This document shows positions 1 through 7,925 of a stretch of 42,613 nt of DNA, one piece after another. The notes under the pieces are model-generated. The model was given only the letters and a program-made list of their open reading frames with translations. It was not told the DNA's origin and ran no database searches. Made by a program: the position numbers and the translations under genes. The stretch covers positions 1 through 42,613 of the forward strand of contig JBGPKK010000023.1 of assembly GCA_041485905.1 (NCBI GenBank), written 5' to 3'. How positions within the stretch are numbered: position 1 is the first letter of the stretch; each line of letters opens with the position of its first letter. The stretch is from JAHFUI01 sp041485905 (GTDB taxonomy: Bacteria; Acidobacteriota; Vicinamibacteria; Vicinamibacterales; CAVVIG01).

Positions 1-1179
1 CTCAAGGGACGCAACCGTCCGTGGTTCATCCAGCATCTGGTGCGCAACCTCCGGTCCGCGCTGAAGGACCTGGACGTCCGGACAGTGCGGACGCTCATGG
101 GCCGGATCGACGTCGAGCTCGGGGAAGCGTCGAATCTCGATTCCCTCGACGCGAGGCTCGCGCGTGACGAGATTGGCGAACGGATTCGACGGATATTCGG
201 GATCGCGAACTTCTCGTATGCCGGTCGCGCGCCTCACGACTTCAATGCTCTTACCGCGGCAATCCTGGCGGACCTTGGCGACACGGAGACTGAGTCGTTT
301 CGCGTGAGCGCCAGCCGCGCCGACAAGCGTCTGGCGTTCACGTCACCGGAGATCGAGCGCGAAGTGGGTGGCTTGATCAAGCAGGCGAAAGGGTGGCGCG
401 TCGACCTCGGCGATCCGGCGCTCACGATTCACCTCGAGATGATGCCCGACTACGCGTTCTATTTCTTCGGCAAGGAGCAGGGCGCCGGCGGACTCCCGAC
501 CGGGACCGGCGGCCGTGTGGCGTGCCTGCTGTCGGGCGGCATCGACTCGCCCGTGGCGGCCTACCGCATGATGCGGCGCGGCTGCTCGGTCCTGCTGATT
601 CACTTTCACAGTTACCCGATTCTCTCGAGGGCGTCGCAGGAAAAGGTGCGAGAGATCGCGGCGCTCCTGACAAAGTACCAACTCCGATCGCGCCTGCTTC
701 TGGTCCCGTTCGGCGAGCTGCAGCAGCAGGTCCTGCTCGTCGTTGCCGCCCGGTTGCGCGTCGTCGTCTACCGGCGGCTCATGATGCGCATCGCCGAGAA
801 GCTCGCGCGGGGCTGGCGGGCGCGCGCCCTCGTCACCGGCGAGGTCGTCGGTCAGGTCGCATCGCAGACACTCGAGAACCTGACGACGATCGGCCAGTCG
901 ACGTCGATGGAGATCCTGCGGCCGTTGATCGGGATGGACAAAGATGAGATTGTGGCCAGCGCGCAGTGGCTGGGAACGTTTCCGATCTCGATCATTCCGG
1001 ATCAGGACTGCTGCCAGCTGTTCACGCCGCGCCATCCGGCGACGCGCGTGGGGCTCGCCGAGATCGAGGAAGTCGAGCGCCGGCTGCCGCTCGACGAGAT
1101 GATCGACGGGGCGGTCGCCACGGCGTCCGTGGAGGAGTTCCGATTCCCGGTGTTAGAATATCCGGTCACGTCAGCGTGA
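1..1179 (+). CDS. thiI: tRNA 4-thiouridine synthase ThiI (5' end outside window)
   Basis: ThiI adenylates U8 of tRNA and transfers sulfur to it; in many bacteria it also supplies sulfur for thiamine synthesis. The reading frame is open from base 1 and begins with LKGRNRPWF, typical of the ThiI N-terminus, so the start codon lies upstream; a GTG at 40 is internal. A THUMP-type RNA-binding region is followed by the PP-loop ATP pyrophosphatase motif SGGIDSP about 180 residues into the visible part. Residues DQDCCQLF lie near the end. The protein stops soon after the PP-loop domain, so it has no C-terminal rhodanese domain, as in the short ThiI form that takes sulfur from a separate cysteine desulfurase (family knowledge). 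The fructose-bisphosphate aldolase gene follows after 25 nt. Confidence 0.93.
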   Translation, partial: LKGRNRPWFIQHLVRNLRSALKDLDVRTVRTLMGRIDVELGEASNLDSLDARLARDEIGERIRRIFGIANFSYAGRAPHDFNALTAAILADLGDTETESFRVSASRADKRLAFTSPEIEREVGGLIKQAKGWRVDLGDPALTIHLEMMPDYAFYFFGKEQGAGGLPTGTGGRVACLLSGGIDSPVAAYRMMRRGCSVLLIHFHSYPILSRASQEKVREIAALLTKYQLRSRLLLVPFGELQQQVLLVVAARLRVVVYRRLMMRIAEKLARGWRARALVTGEVVGQVASQTLENLTTIGQSTSMEILRPLIGMDKDEIVASAQWLGTFPISIIPDQDCCQLFTPRHPATRVGLAEIEEVERRLPLDEMIDGAVATASVEEFRFPVLEYPVTSA

Positions 1180-1204
1180 CGGTCAGGTTGACAGGGGTAA
1201 CCAG

Positions 1205-2287
1205 ATGGCCAATGCAGCAGCAACCGAGACGACACTGTCCAGAATAGAACAGGTTTTGGGGCCGGACGCTTCCGGGCTCCTCGAGCACCAGTGCAAAACC
1301 ATCCCAAAACAGAGCCTTCATCTGCCCGGGTCCGATTACGTCGACCGCAACTTTGCGGTTTCGGATCGACCGACTCGGGTGTTGACCAGTCTTCAATCGC
1401 TCCTTGATCACGGAAGGCTGGGCAAGACGGGCTACGTGTCGATTCTGCCGGTCGACCAAGGCATCGAGCATTCAGCCGGCGCGTCCTTTGCGCCGAACCC
1501 GATGTACTTTGATCCTGAGAACATCGTGAAACTCGCGATCGAAGGTGGCTGCAACGGAGTGGCGTCCACGTTGGGCGTGCTCGGATCGATAGCGCGGAAA
1601 TACGCCCACAGGATCCCGTTTCTGCTGAAGTTGAACCACAACGAGTTCCTCTCGTATCCCAACGCGTTCGATCAGATCCGGTTCGCCAGCGTCAAGCAGG
1701 GTTTCGAGATGGGTGCGATGGGTGTCGGCGCGACGATCTATTTCGGGTCGGAGGAGTCCAAGCGGCAGATCCAGGAAGTCACGGAGATGTTCCAACAGGC
1801 CCACGAACTGGGAATGTTCACGGTCTTGTGGTGCTACCTGAGAAATTCCGCTTTCAAGACGAAGGAAGCGGACTACCACGTGGCCGCGGATCTCACCGGC
1901 CAGGCCAATCACCTGGGCGTGACGATTGAGGCCGACATCATCAAGCAGAAGCTGCCCGAGACCAACGGCGGGTTCACCGCGCTCAATTTCGGAAAGACGC
2001 ACAAGAAGGTCTATTCCGACCTTACGACGAACCATCCGATCGATCTGACGCGTTACCAGGTCGCGAACTGCTACATGGGTCGGGTGGGCTTGATCAACTC
2101 CGGCGGCGCCTCAGCCGGCGAAAGCGACCTGAAGGAAGCCGTCAAGACGGCCGTCATCAACAAACGTGCCGGCGGAATGGGACTGATCTCCGGCCGCAAG
2201 GCCTTTCAGCGTCCACTGGGCGAAGGCGTGCAGTTGTTGAATACGATTCAGGATGTCTACCTGAGCAAGGACATCACGATCGCTTGA
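1205..2287 (+). CDS. fbaB: Class I fructose-bisphosphate aldolase (FbaB/DhnA type)
   Basis: Cytosolic aldolase that interconverts fructose 1,6-bisphosphate with dihydroxyacetone phosphate and glyceraldehyde 3-phosphate through a lysine Schiff base. The 360-residue product matches the DhnA/FbaB class in length and in blocks such as LPVDQGIEHS (81-90), LKLNHNEFL (141-149) and EADIIKQKLP (242-251). The Schiff-base lysine probably lies in that last block; this is inferred from family position, not shown. The ATG at 1205 is preceded by a GGGG-containing ribosome-binding site about 7 nt upstream. It runs in the same direction as thiI and converges with the lipoprotein gene, whose stop is 13 nt away. 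No hairpin with a T-run is visible in that gap. Confidence 0.92.
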   Translation: MANAAATETTLSRIEQVLGPDASGLLEHQCKTIPKQSLHLPGSDYVDRNFAVSDRPTRVLTSLQSLLDHGRLGKTGYVSILPVDQGIEHSAGASFAPNPMYFDPENIVKLAIEGGCNGVASTLGVLGSIARKYAHRIPFLLKLNHNEFLSYPNAFDQIRFASVKQGFEMGAMGVGATIYFGSEESKRQIQEVTEMFQQAHELGMFTVLWCYLRNSAFKTKEADYHVAADLTGQANHLGVTIEADIIKQKLPETNGGFTALNFGKTHKKVYSDLTTNHPIDLTRYQVANCYMGRVGLINSGGASAGESDLKEAVKTAVINKRAGGMGLISGRKAFQRPLGEGVQLLNTIQDVYLSKDITIA

Positions 2288-2300
2288 CCTTCGTGAGGCC

Positions 2301-3485
2301 TTACCGGCGCGGATCGATGGCCGGCACGTAGAGGCTGCGATCCACGAAGCCATTGTCCGCCCACTGTGGACCGTTGGTCGTCGGCACATCCGTCAGCACC
2401 TTGTAGATGTGACCGTCGGGATAGCTGATTCTGCCCGCGGAGAAGTTGTAGCCCTGCCACGACACGGTATTTTCGCCGCTGTTCTTGATCAGCAGCCCGC
2501 CTCCCTCACCTCTGAGCGCCCATGCGATTCGTTTGGTCGCGTCAAAGGCGCCTTCGACCGTATGGGGAGCGTTGAGGCGATCGTGAATGCAGGTGACCAA
2601 CTGGGTCTTGTCACCGACCAGGCCGCCGCATCCCAGTAGAGGGTCGTCTACTACTACTACTACCTCGTCCGGCATCATGAATGCCTGGGGTCCGCCCCAT
2701 GGTCCCGTGGTCGTTGCGTCCTTGGCTCGCACCCGCCAGAAGAAGTACTTCGCATACGGACCGTCCTCAGGTAGCTGCACGCTCGTCGTGTTCGCCTGCT
2801 CGCCGACGGTCAGCACGGCATACGTGGGCGAGAACGAGTAGCTTTCGGAAATCTCGAGATCGTATGTGATCGCGCCAACGGCACTCGAACGCGAGGCGTT
2901 CGCGAACGTGAAGGTCGGACGCCTGCTGCTGACTCTTTCGTTACTGGCCGGCGACAGGAGCTGCGGCTGCCCGATGACCGGCTGTTGCGACGTCACATCG
3001 GATCTCTTTCTGAGCGTCTCGGTTCCCTGCACGGGGCCGAGGCAGGTGCTTCCGTTGTAGGGAACGGTGAGCGTGTGGTCGTCAACGATCGTCCCGGTTC
3101 CGGTCAGCGAGAAGGCGCAACTGGGGATGCCGGGCAGACTTGCCGACCCGGTCGCCGTCATCGGCACCGACGTGCCATTGAGCTGCCCTGACGCACTTCC
3201 CGAAACCGTGATGCCGCCGGCACACTCGACCGAGAAGTCGCCGGTCATCGTCGTGGTGGTCTGGCTGGTGACCATCCACTGGAAGTTGCTGCACGACGAA
3301 CTTGTCGGCACTGTGACGTTCTGAGAGGCCCACGTGCCGAGCAACGACGGGGTTAGGTTGCCCTTATCACCGCTGGTATCGGTGCTGGTCGGGGCCAGGA
3401 CGTTCTGCTGATGCTGGAATCCACAGGCGCTCGCAAGCGTTGCCGCCGCGACGACCGCACCAAGAAGGGCAAGGGTTCTCTTCAT
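2301..3485 (-). CDS. Secreted lipoprotein with a fibronectin-III-like segment, function unknown
   Basis: A 394-residue envelope protein of unknown role. The N-terminus is a type II signal peptide ending in the lipobox LASAC, so residue 21 should be the lipidated cysteine. After a Ser/Thr-rich linker comes a beta-rich domain with several cysteines (about 50-160), then a segment resembling a fibronectin-III domain (YDLEISESYSF to YFFWRVRAKD, about 205-265). A C-terminal domain of about 110 residues carries GCGG and LVTCIHDRL and may be held by a disulfide. A run of five valines in the linker is encoded by a (CTA)5 microsatellite on the plus strand at 2648-2663, a possible slippage site. The protein resembles uncharacterised acidobacterial exported proteins in composition; I recognise no catalytic motif. 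Confidence 0.75.
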   Translation of the reverse strand: MKRTLALLGAVVAAATLASACGFQHQQNVLAPTSTDTSGDKGNLTPSLLGTWASQNVTVPTSSSCSNFQWMVTSQTTTTMTGDFSVECAGGITVSGSASGQLNGTSVPMTATGSASLPGIPSCAFSLTGTGTIVDDHTLTVPYNGSTCLGPVQGTETLRKRSDVTSQQPVIGQPQLLSPASNERVSSRRPTFTFANASRSSAVGAITYDLEISESYSFSPTYAVLTVGEQANTTSVQLPEDGPYAKYFFWRVRAKDATTTGPWGGPQAFMMPDEVVVVVDDPLLGCGGLVGDKTQLVTCIHDRLNAPHTVEGAFDATKRIAWALRGEGGGLLIKNSGENTVSWQGYNFSAGRISYPDGHIYKVLTDVPTTNGPQWADNGFVDRSLYVPAIDPRR

Positions 3486-3624
3486 CTTTTACTCTTATCG
3501 GGTTAATGCTTTCGGTCGATAGCGCACAGCTCAGCGCGCCGGCTCGATTACAAATCCGTGCGCCCGCGCACGATCTTGTAGAGGCGATCCGTGAAAAACC
3601 TAAGGAATCTGCCGAAAGCGGTCG
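3486..3624. other. Short intergenic gap
   Basis: This 139-nt stretch separates the lipoprotein gene from the upstream NUDIX gene, both on the minus strand. It is somewhat AT-richer than the flanking genes and probably holds the lipoprotein promoter. I could not pick a convincing -35/-10 pair and saw no repeat. Confidence 0.4.
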
Positions 3625-4188
3625 TTACAGGCGAATGGGGTGCAGAAGCCCGGCCAAGTAGTCGCGGAGGCCCTCCTCGGTGCTGCGGAAGGCCAGGTCG
3701 TGCCACGGAATGGCGTCGGTCTCGTACTCAGCCGTTTCGAGGCACTCGTCGTCGCCACAGAGCGCCCCGCCGGTCGCGGTCGCCGCGTAGACAACGATGA
3801 CCGGGGCGCGGCCGGGGTACGAGTAGATGTTGACGAGCCCGTCGAGCCGGACGTCGAGGCCGCATTCCTCGCGGGCCTCGCGAATGGCGGCGACGATCAG
3901 CGGCTCCCCGCGATCGACGTAGCCACCCGGAAAGACCCACTTCCCGTAACCCGGCTCAATCGCGCGCCGTACCAGAACCAGACGATGCGCGTCGGTCCGA
4001 ATAATTGTGCCGACGGCGATCTTCGGATCCAGATAAAACACGAAACCGCACGCGGCGCACACGAGCCGCTCGGGTTCCGCCGTCTTGATCACGCGGCGTT
4101 CGAGGACGCCGCCGCACCGCGGGCAGAACCGGTACTCGGAGTCCGGATCCTGTACTCCGTGGTGAGAATGGATCGGCGGTTGCCCCAC
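3625..4188 (-). CDS. NUDIX hydrolase with N-terminal zinc ribbon
   Basis: Hydrolyses a nucleoside-diphosphate-linked substrate (X-NDP); the substrate cannot be told from sequence. Residues 22-47 form a zinc ribbon (CPRC and CAAC pairs, Cys22, 25, 44, 47), as in NudC/NADH-pyrophosphatase-like and ADP-ribose-type NUDIX proteins. The NUDIX box covers about residues 88-111, with the pattern GG-x5-E-x7-REAREECGL complete. The 187-residue length fits this subgroup. The start is a GTG at 4188, placed so that the zinc ribbon is whole; no in-frame ATG lies near. It is transcribed divergently from the deformylase gene across a 58-nt gap. Confidence 0.88.
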   Translation of the reverse strand: MGQPPIHSHHGVQDPDSEYRFCPRCGGVLERRVIKTAEPERLVCAACGFVFYLDPKIAVGTIIRTDAHRLVLVRRAIEPGYGKWVFPGGYVDRGEPLIVAAIREAREECGLDVRLDGLVNIYSYPGRAPVIVVYAATATGGALCGDDECLETAEYETDAIPWHDLAFRSTEEGLRDYLAGLLHPIRL

Positions 4189-4231
4189 GCTTCATGATGG
4201 CCGCAACGGGCCGCCGCTTTCAACGGCGCGG

Positions 4232-4237
4232 TATAAT
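4232..4237 (+). promoter_or_regulatory. -10 box TATAAT of the def-SDR unit
   Basis: A perfect TATAAT lies only 9 nt before the ATG of the deformylase gene. Transcription from it would begin about 2-4 nt before the start codon, predicting an essentially leaderless mRNA. No clear TTGACA-like -35 box is visible. Confidence 0.55.
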
Positions 4238-4246
4238 TCGCCGGTT

Positions 4247-4774
4247 ATGTCGATCCTCAAGGTCGCGCGCATGGGGCATCCCGTGCTGCGCACCAAGGCG
4301 AGCGCGGTGGAGCGCGCCGACATCAAGAAGCCGGTGGTCCAGCGGCTCATCGACAACCTGATCGACACGATGCTGGAGTATCACGGCGTGGGCCTGGCCG
4401 CGCCGCAGGTGCACGAAGGGCTCCGTCTGTTCGTGGCGGCGCTCGGCGCTGACGACACCGACGCACCGGAAAGCGAGCCGGTCGTCTTCATCAATCCAGA
4501 AATCACGCCGGTCGGCAGCGACCTCGTCGATGGATGGGAGGGGTGCCTCAGCATTCCGGATATCCGCGGCCGCGTCCCGCGTGCCCGTGAGATTATCGTC
4601 CGCGCGCTCGACCGCAGGGGGCACCTCTTCGATCTCCACGTGCACGCATTTCCGGCGCGCGTGATTCAGCACGAAACCGACCATCTCGACGGCATCCTGT
4701 TCTTCGATCGGATGGGTTCGCTCGAATCGCTCACGTATCTCGACGAATACGCGCGGTACTGGACGAAAGATTAA
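4247..4774 (+). CDS. def: Peptide deformylase
   Basis: Metalloenzyme that removes the formyl group from the N-terminal methionine of new proteins. All three signature motifs are present: GVGLAAPQV (47-55), EGCLS (98-102, metal ligand Cys100) and HETDH (142-146, metal ligands His142 and His146, catalytic Glu143). The 175-residue length is normal for a bacterial type I enzyme. The SDR gene follows after 10 nt in the same direction, so they probably share the promoter at 4232. Confidence 0.96.
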   Translation: MSILKVARMGHPVLRTKASAVERADIKKPVVQRLIDNLIDTMLEYHGVGLAAPQVHEGLRLFVAALGADDTDAPESEPVVFINPEITPVGSDLVDGWEGCLSIPDIRGRVPRAREIIVRALDRRGHLFDLHVHAFPARVIQHETDHLDGILFFDRMGSLESLTYLDEYARYWTKD

Positions 4775-4784
4775 TGAGCGGCAC

Positions 4785-5543
4785 ATGCCCACAGTTCTCG
4801 TAACAGGCGGAGGCAGAGGCATCGGGCGCGCCATCGCGCTGGCGTTTGCCGAGCCGGGATCGATTATCGCGATTGCTTCCCGGACACCGTCGGATCTCGA
4901 CGAGACCGGGACTGCCATTCGCGCGCGCGGCGCCGCCGCAGTGCTGCTGCCGGTCGACGTCAGAGACGAGGGATCGGTGGCCGCCGGCTTCGACCGGCTG
5001 CGCGAGATGAGCCCGCGGATCGATGTGCTGGTGAACAATGCGGGCGTCGGCGGCGGCAAGCCGATTCATGAGGCCGATTCGGCCGGCTGGCGGTTGATTC
5101 TGGACACGAACGTCTGGGGGACGTTTCTGGTCACGCGGCAGGCCGTTCCCCTGCTGAATGACGCGGGCCGTATCGTCAACATCTCCTCGGTGCTTGGCCG
5201 CTTCGGTGTGCCCGGCTACACCGCGTACTGCGCGTCGAAGCACGCGGTCATCGGCTTCACGCGCGCGCTCGCGCTGGAGCTCGCCGGCCGCGGCATCACC
5301 GTCAACGCGATTTGTCCCGGCTGGGTCGACACCGACATGGCTGCGCAGGGCATGCGGTCGGGAGCGACCGCCATGGGGATCTCGTTCGATGCGTTCAAGC
5401 GGCAGGCGATGGAGCGGGTGCCGATCGGCCGGATGATCCAGCCGGAAGAGGTCGCCGCCGTGGTGAGATTTCTCGCTTCGCCCCAGGCGTCGGCCATTAC
5501 CGGCCAGACTTACAACATCTGCGGCGGTCAAACTATGGACTGA
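4785..5543 (+). CDS. SDR-family NAD(P)-dependent oxidoreductase
   Basis: Classical short-chain dehydrogenase/reductase of 252 residues. The cofactor motif TGGGRGIG is at 7-14, NNAG at 84-87, the catalytic serine at about 134-135, and Tyr148-x3-Lys152 in GYTAYCASKHA. The C-terminus (SPQASAITGQTYNICGG) is the usual FabG-like ending. The substrate is unknown; 3-oxoacyl-ACP reductase or sugar/alcohol dehydrogenase activity is possible. It probably forms a two-gene unit with def. Its last 11 nt overlap the convergent end of the ThyX-type gene. Confidence 0.88.
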   Translation: MPTVLVTGGGRGIGRAIALAFAEPGSIIAIASRTPSDLDETGTAIRARGAAAVLLPVDVRDEGSVAAGFDRLREMSPRIDVLVNNAGVGGGKPIHEADSAGWRLILDTNVWGTFLVTRQAVPLLNDAGRIVNISSVLGRFGVPGYTAYCASKHAVIGFTRALALELAGRGITVNAICPGWVDTDMAAQGMRSGATAMGISFDAFKRQAMERVPIGRMIQPEEVAAVVRFLASPQASAITGQTYNICGGQTMD

Positions 5544-7134
5544 CGGTTCTGCTTCTCTTCTCCTCCAGCTTTCGCTCCTGCTGCAGGCGCTCCAATTCCA
5601 CCTCTGAATGATCGGCAAACTGCATCGCGTCCGCGATGGCGCGATGTCCGGCGACCTCGGCGATCGCCCGGTGCATCAATTGGCAGACGCGCCGGTACGC
5701 GGGGTGGCCCTGCGGCGCCGTGCGCAGCTCGATGACGTGCATCGCTTCGCGTGCGTTCATCTCCATGTAGAACCGGACCCGGTAGGCCATCGCCACGCCG
5801 TAGGGCGCGACGTCGCGCAGTCCGTGATCGACGAGCGTTTCGTAGAGCTCTGCCGATCGATCCATGACCTTCTGCCAGTCCGCGAGCGCGCCCGCTTCCT
5901 CGATGGCCGCGGGCCGGGTGTTCCCATGCCGCGTGCTGAGCGGCTGCCAATCGAGCGTGAGCAAACGATGGCGCTGCAAATCCCGAAAGGCGCCGTAGTC
6001 GGAGAGCACGTCGAACCGGTAGGAGGTGCGCTCGAAGGCGCGGCCCGGTTTGTGCCGTCGGTTGCGACGCGTGCCCGTATACGCGCGGAGCAGCGCCGCC
6101 CGATCCTCCGCTGACAGCCGTCGCGCGATCGCCATGACCTGATCGTCGGACAGCGTGGATGCGCCGTACAGGGCGGCCGCGACGACTTTCATCTCGCCGT
6201 CCGGATCGAAATCGGTCAGGACCACCTCGGGCCGCGTCTCGTCATCGGCAGCGGTGACGAGCGGCGCCGCTGCATTCTCAAACGCGCGGCGCGTCTCGGC
6301 GAGGTAGGCAATCCACTGACCGCCGCGGTCGGGTTGATCGACGCGGGTGAGGAAGGCCGGTACGATCTGTCGCAGCTCGGCGAGCATGGCGGTCGCGTGC
6401 GCGCGCACTTCCTCCAGCGGATGGGCGAACATGCGCAGCAACAGCGCCTCGAACGCCTGCCCGGTGCCGAAGAGTCCCACGTTGGACTCGGTGGCTGCCG
6501 GCAACAGCCCGCGCAGTGTGTCGAGCGCCTTCGCGCGAATGACGGATCGATACACCGAATCGGAATCCTGGGGCGACTGCGGATATTTGTTCCGGAAGTG
6601 AGTTTCGAGCGCCGGAATCCAGCGCGCGTAGGTCTCGAAGGCCGCGTCCAGAGTCCGGACGAAGATCTCGCGTAGCGGCGAGCCGCGTAATTCGGCAGGG
6701 ATCTGGTACTTCCATACGCCGTTGGGACGATCCGTGAGCGCGACGTACCGGGTCGACTGCTCGAGATACGCCATGAGCCGTCCCCACTCGAGCACTTTCG
6801 TGAGGATGTTGGAAACCCCTTCGCACGCGAGATGTGCGCCGCCCAGTTGCGCGACCGAATCGTCGCCGTATTCGCCGAGCACGCGCGCATAGAGCATGTC
6901 GGCCCGTTGCGATCCGACGGCGGCTGTTTCCACCGGCGCCGCGGCGGCGACCTGATCACGAAATTCATCCAGGAACAGGCGCCGCAGCGATTTCGCCGAT
7001 CGGGAGTAGCGGGCGAAGAGCGCGCCCTTGACCGTTTCGGGCAGGTTCCTCAGCGCGAACACCGGTCGGTCGGTATTCGTGAAGTAGGGGAGGAGGGCAC
7101 GTACTTCATCCGGCGTGAACGTCTCGGGCGACAT
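5533..7134 (-). CDS. thyX: Tandem-domain ThyX-type (FAD-dependent) thymidylate synthase family protein
   Basis: At 533 residues this is about twice the size of a normal ThyX and contains two ThyX-like halves. The first half has EYGDDSVAQL (88-97), LACEGVS (102-108) and WGRLMAYLEQSTRY (117-130), which lines up with the ThyX motif but has WGR where RHR is expected. The second half has RHRLLTLDWQPLSTR (388-402), which keeps RHR but carries two extra residues before the serine, and MNAREAMHVIELR (459-471), resembling the canonical dUMP/FAD-binding C-terminal block. The canonical motif thus seems shared between the halves. ThyX makes dTMP with methylenetetrahydrofolate, NADPH and FAD. Whether this protein is active cannot be told from sequence; no other thymidylate synthase is in the window. 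The start ATG at 7134 follows a near-adjacent -10 box. Confidence 0.8.
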   Translation of the reverse strand: MSPETFTPDEVRALLPYFTNTDRPVFALRNLPETVKGALFARYSRSAKSLRRLFLDEFRDQVAAAAPVETAAVGSQRADMLYARVLGEYGDDSVAQLGGAHLACEGVSNILTKVLEWGRLMAYLEQSTRYVALTDRPNGVWKYQIPAELRGSPLREIFVRTLDAAFETYARWIPALETHFRNKYPQSPQDSDSVYRSVIRAKALDTLRGLLPAATESNVGLFGTGQAFEALLLRMFAHPLEEVRAHATAMLAELRQIVPAFLTRVDQPDRGGQWIAYLAETRRAFENAAAPLVTAADDETRPEVVLTDFDPDGEMKVVAAALYGASTLSDDQVMAIARRLSAEDRAALLRAYTGTRRNRRHKPGRAFERTSYRFDVLSDYGAFRDLQRHRLLTLDWQPLSTRHGNTRPAAIEEAGALADWQKVMDRSAELYETLVDHGLRDVAPYGVAMAYRVRFYMEMNAREAMHVIELRTAPQGHPAYRRVCQLMHRAIAEVAGHRAIADAMQFADHSEVELERLQQERKLEEKRSRTVSP

Positions 7135-7145
7135 AGCGGGCAGAT

Positions 7146-7151
7146 ATTGTA
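7146..7151 (-). promoter_or_regulatory. -10 box TACAAT of the ThyX-type gene
   Basis: On the minus strand TACAAT lies 11 nt before the ATG at 7134, predicting a 5' leader of only a few nucleotides. The divergent ABC operon promoter begins about 55 nt away, so both units are regulated from the same 107-nt gap. Confidence 0.45.
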
Positions 7152-7206
7152 CCCGCGCGAGAAGTACGTAGGCCGGACGCTATCGGGTCCGGCGAGCCAG
7201 CTGGAG

Positions 7207-7236
7207 TTGACAGGTTTGTGAAAGATTTCACATAAT
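7207..7236 (+). promoter_or_regulatory. Promoter of the ABC export operon (TTGACA, 18 nt, CATAAT)
   Basis: A consensus -35 box TTGACA (7207-7212) is followed after 18 nt by CATAAT (7231-7236). The GTG start of the ATPase gene is only 5 nt further, so the predicted transcription start coincides with the start codon and the mRNA should be leaderless. Confidence 0.65.
7217..7232. promoter_or_regulatory. CRP/FNR-like operator TGTGA-N6-TCACA
   Basis: TGTGAAAGATTTCACA is a perfect palindrome of 7-nt arms around a 2-nt centre. It also matches the CRP consensus half-sites TGTGA and TCACA at the canonical 6-nt spacing. It fills the spacer between the -35 and -10 boxes and touches the -10 box, a position at which a bound regulator would be expected to repress. 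The regulator itself is not in the window. Confidence 0.6.
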
Positions 7237-7241
7237 AGACC

Positions 7242-7921
<680 letters not shown>

Positions 7922-7925
<4 letters not shown>

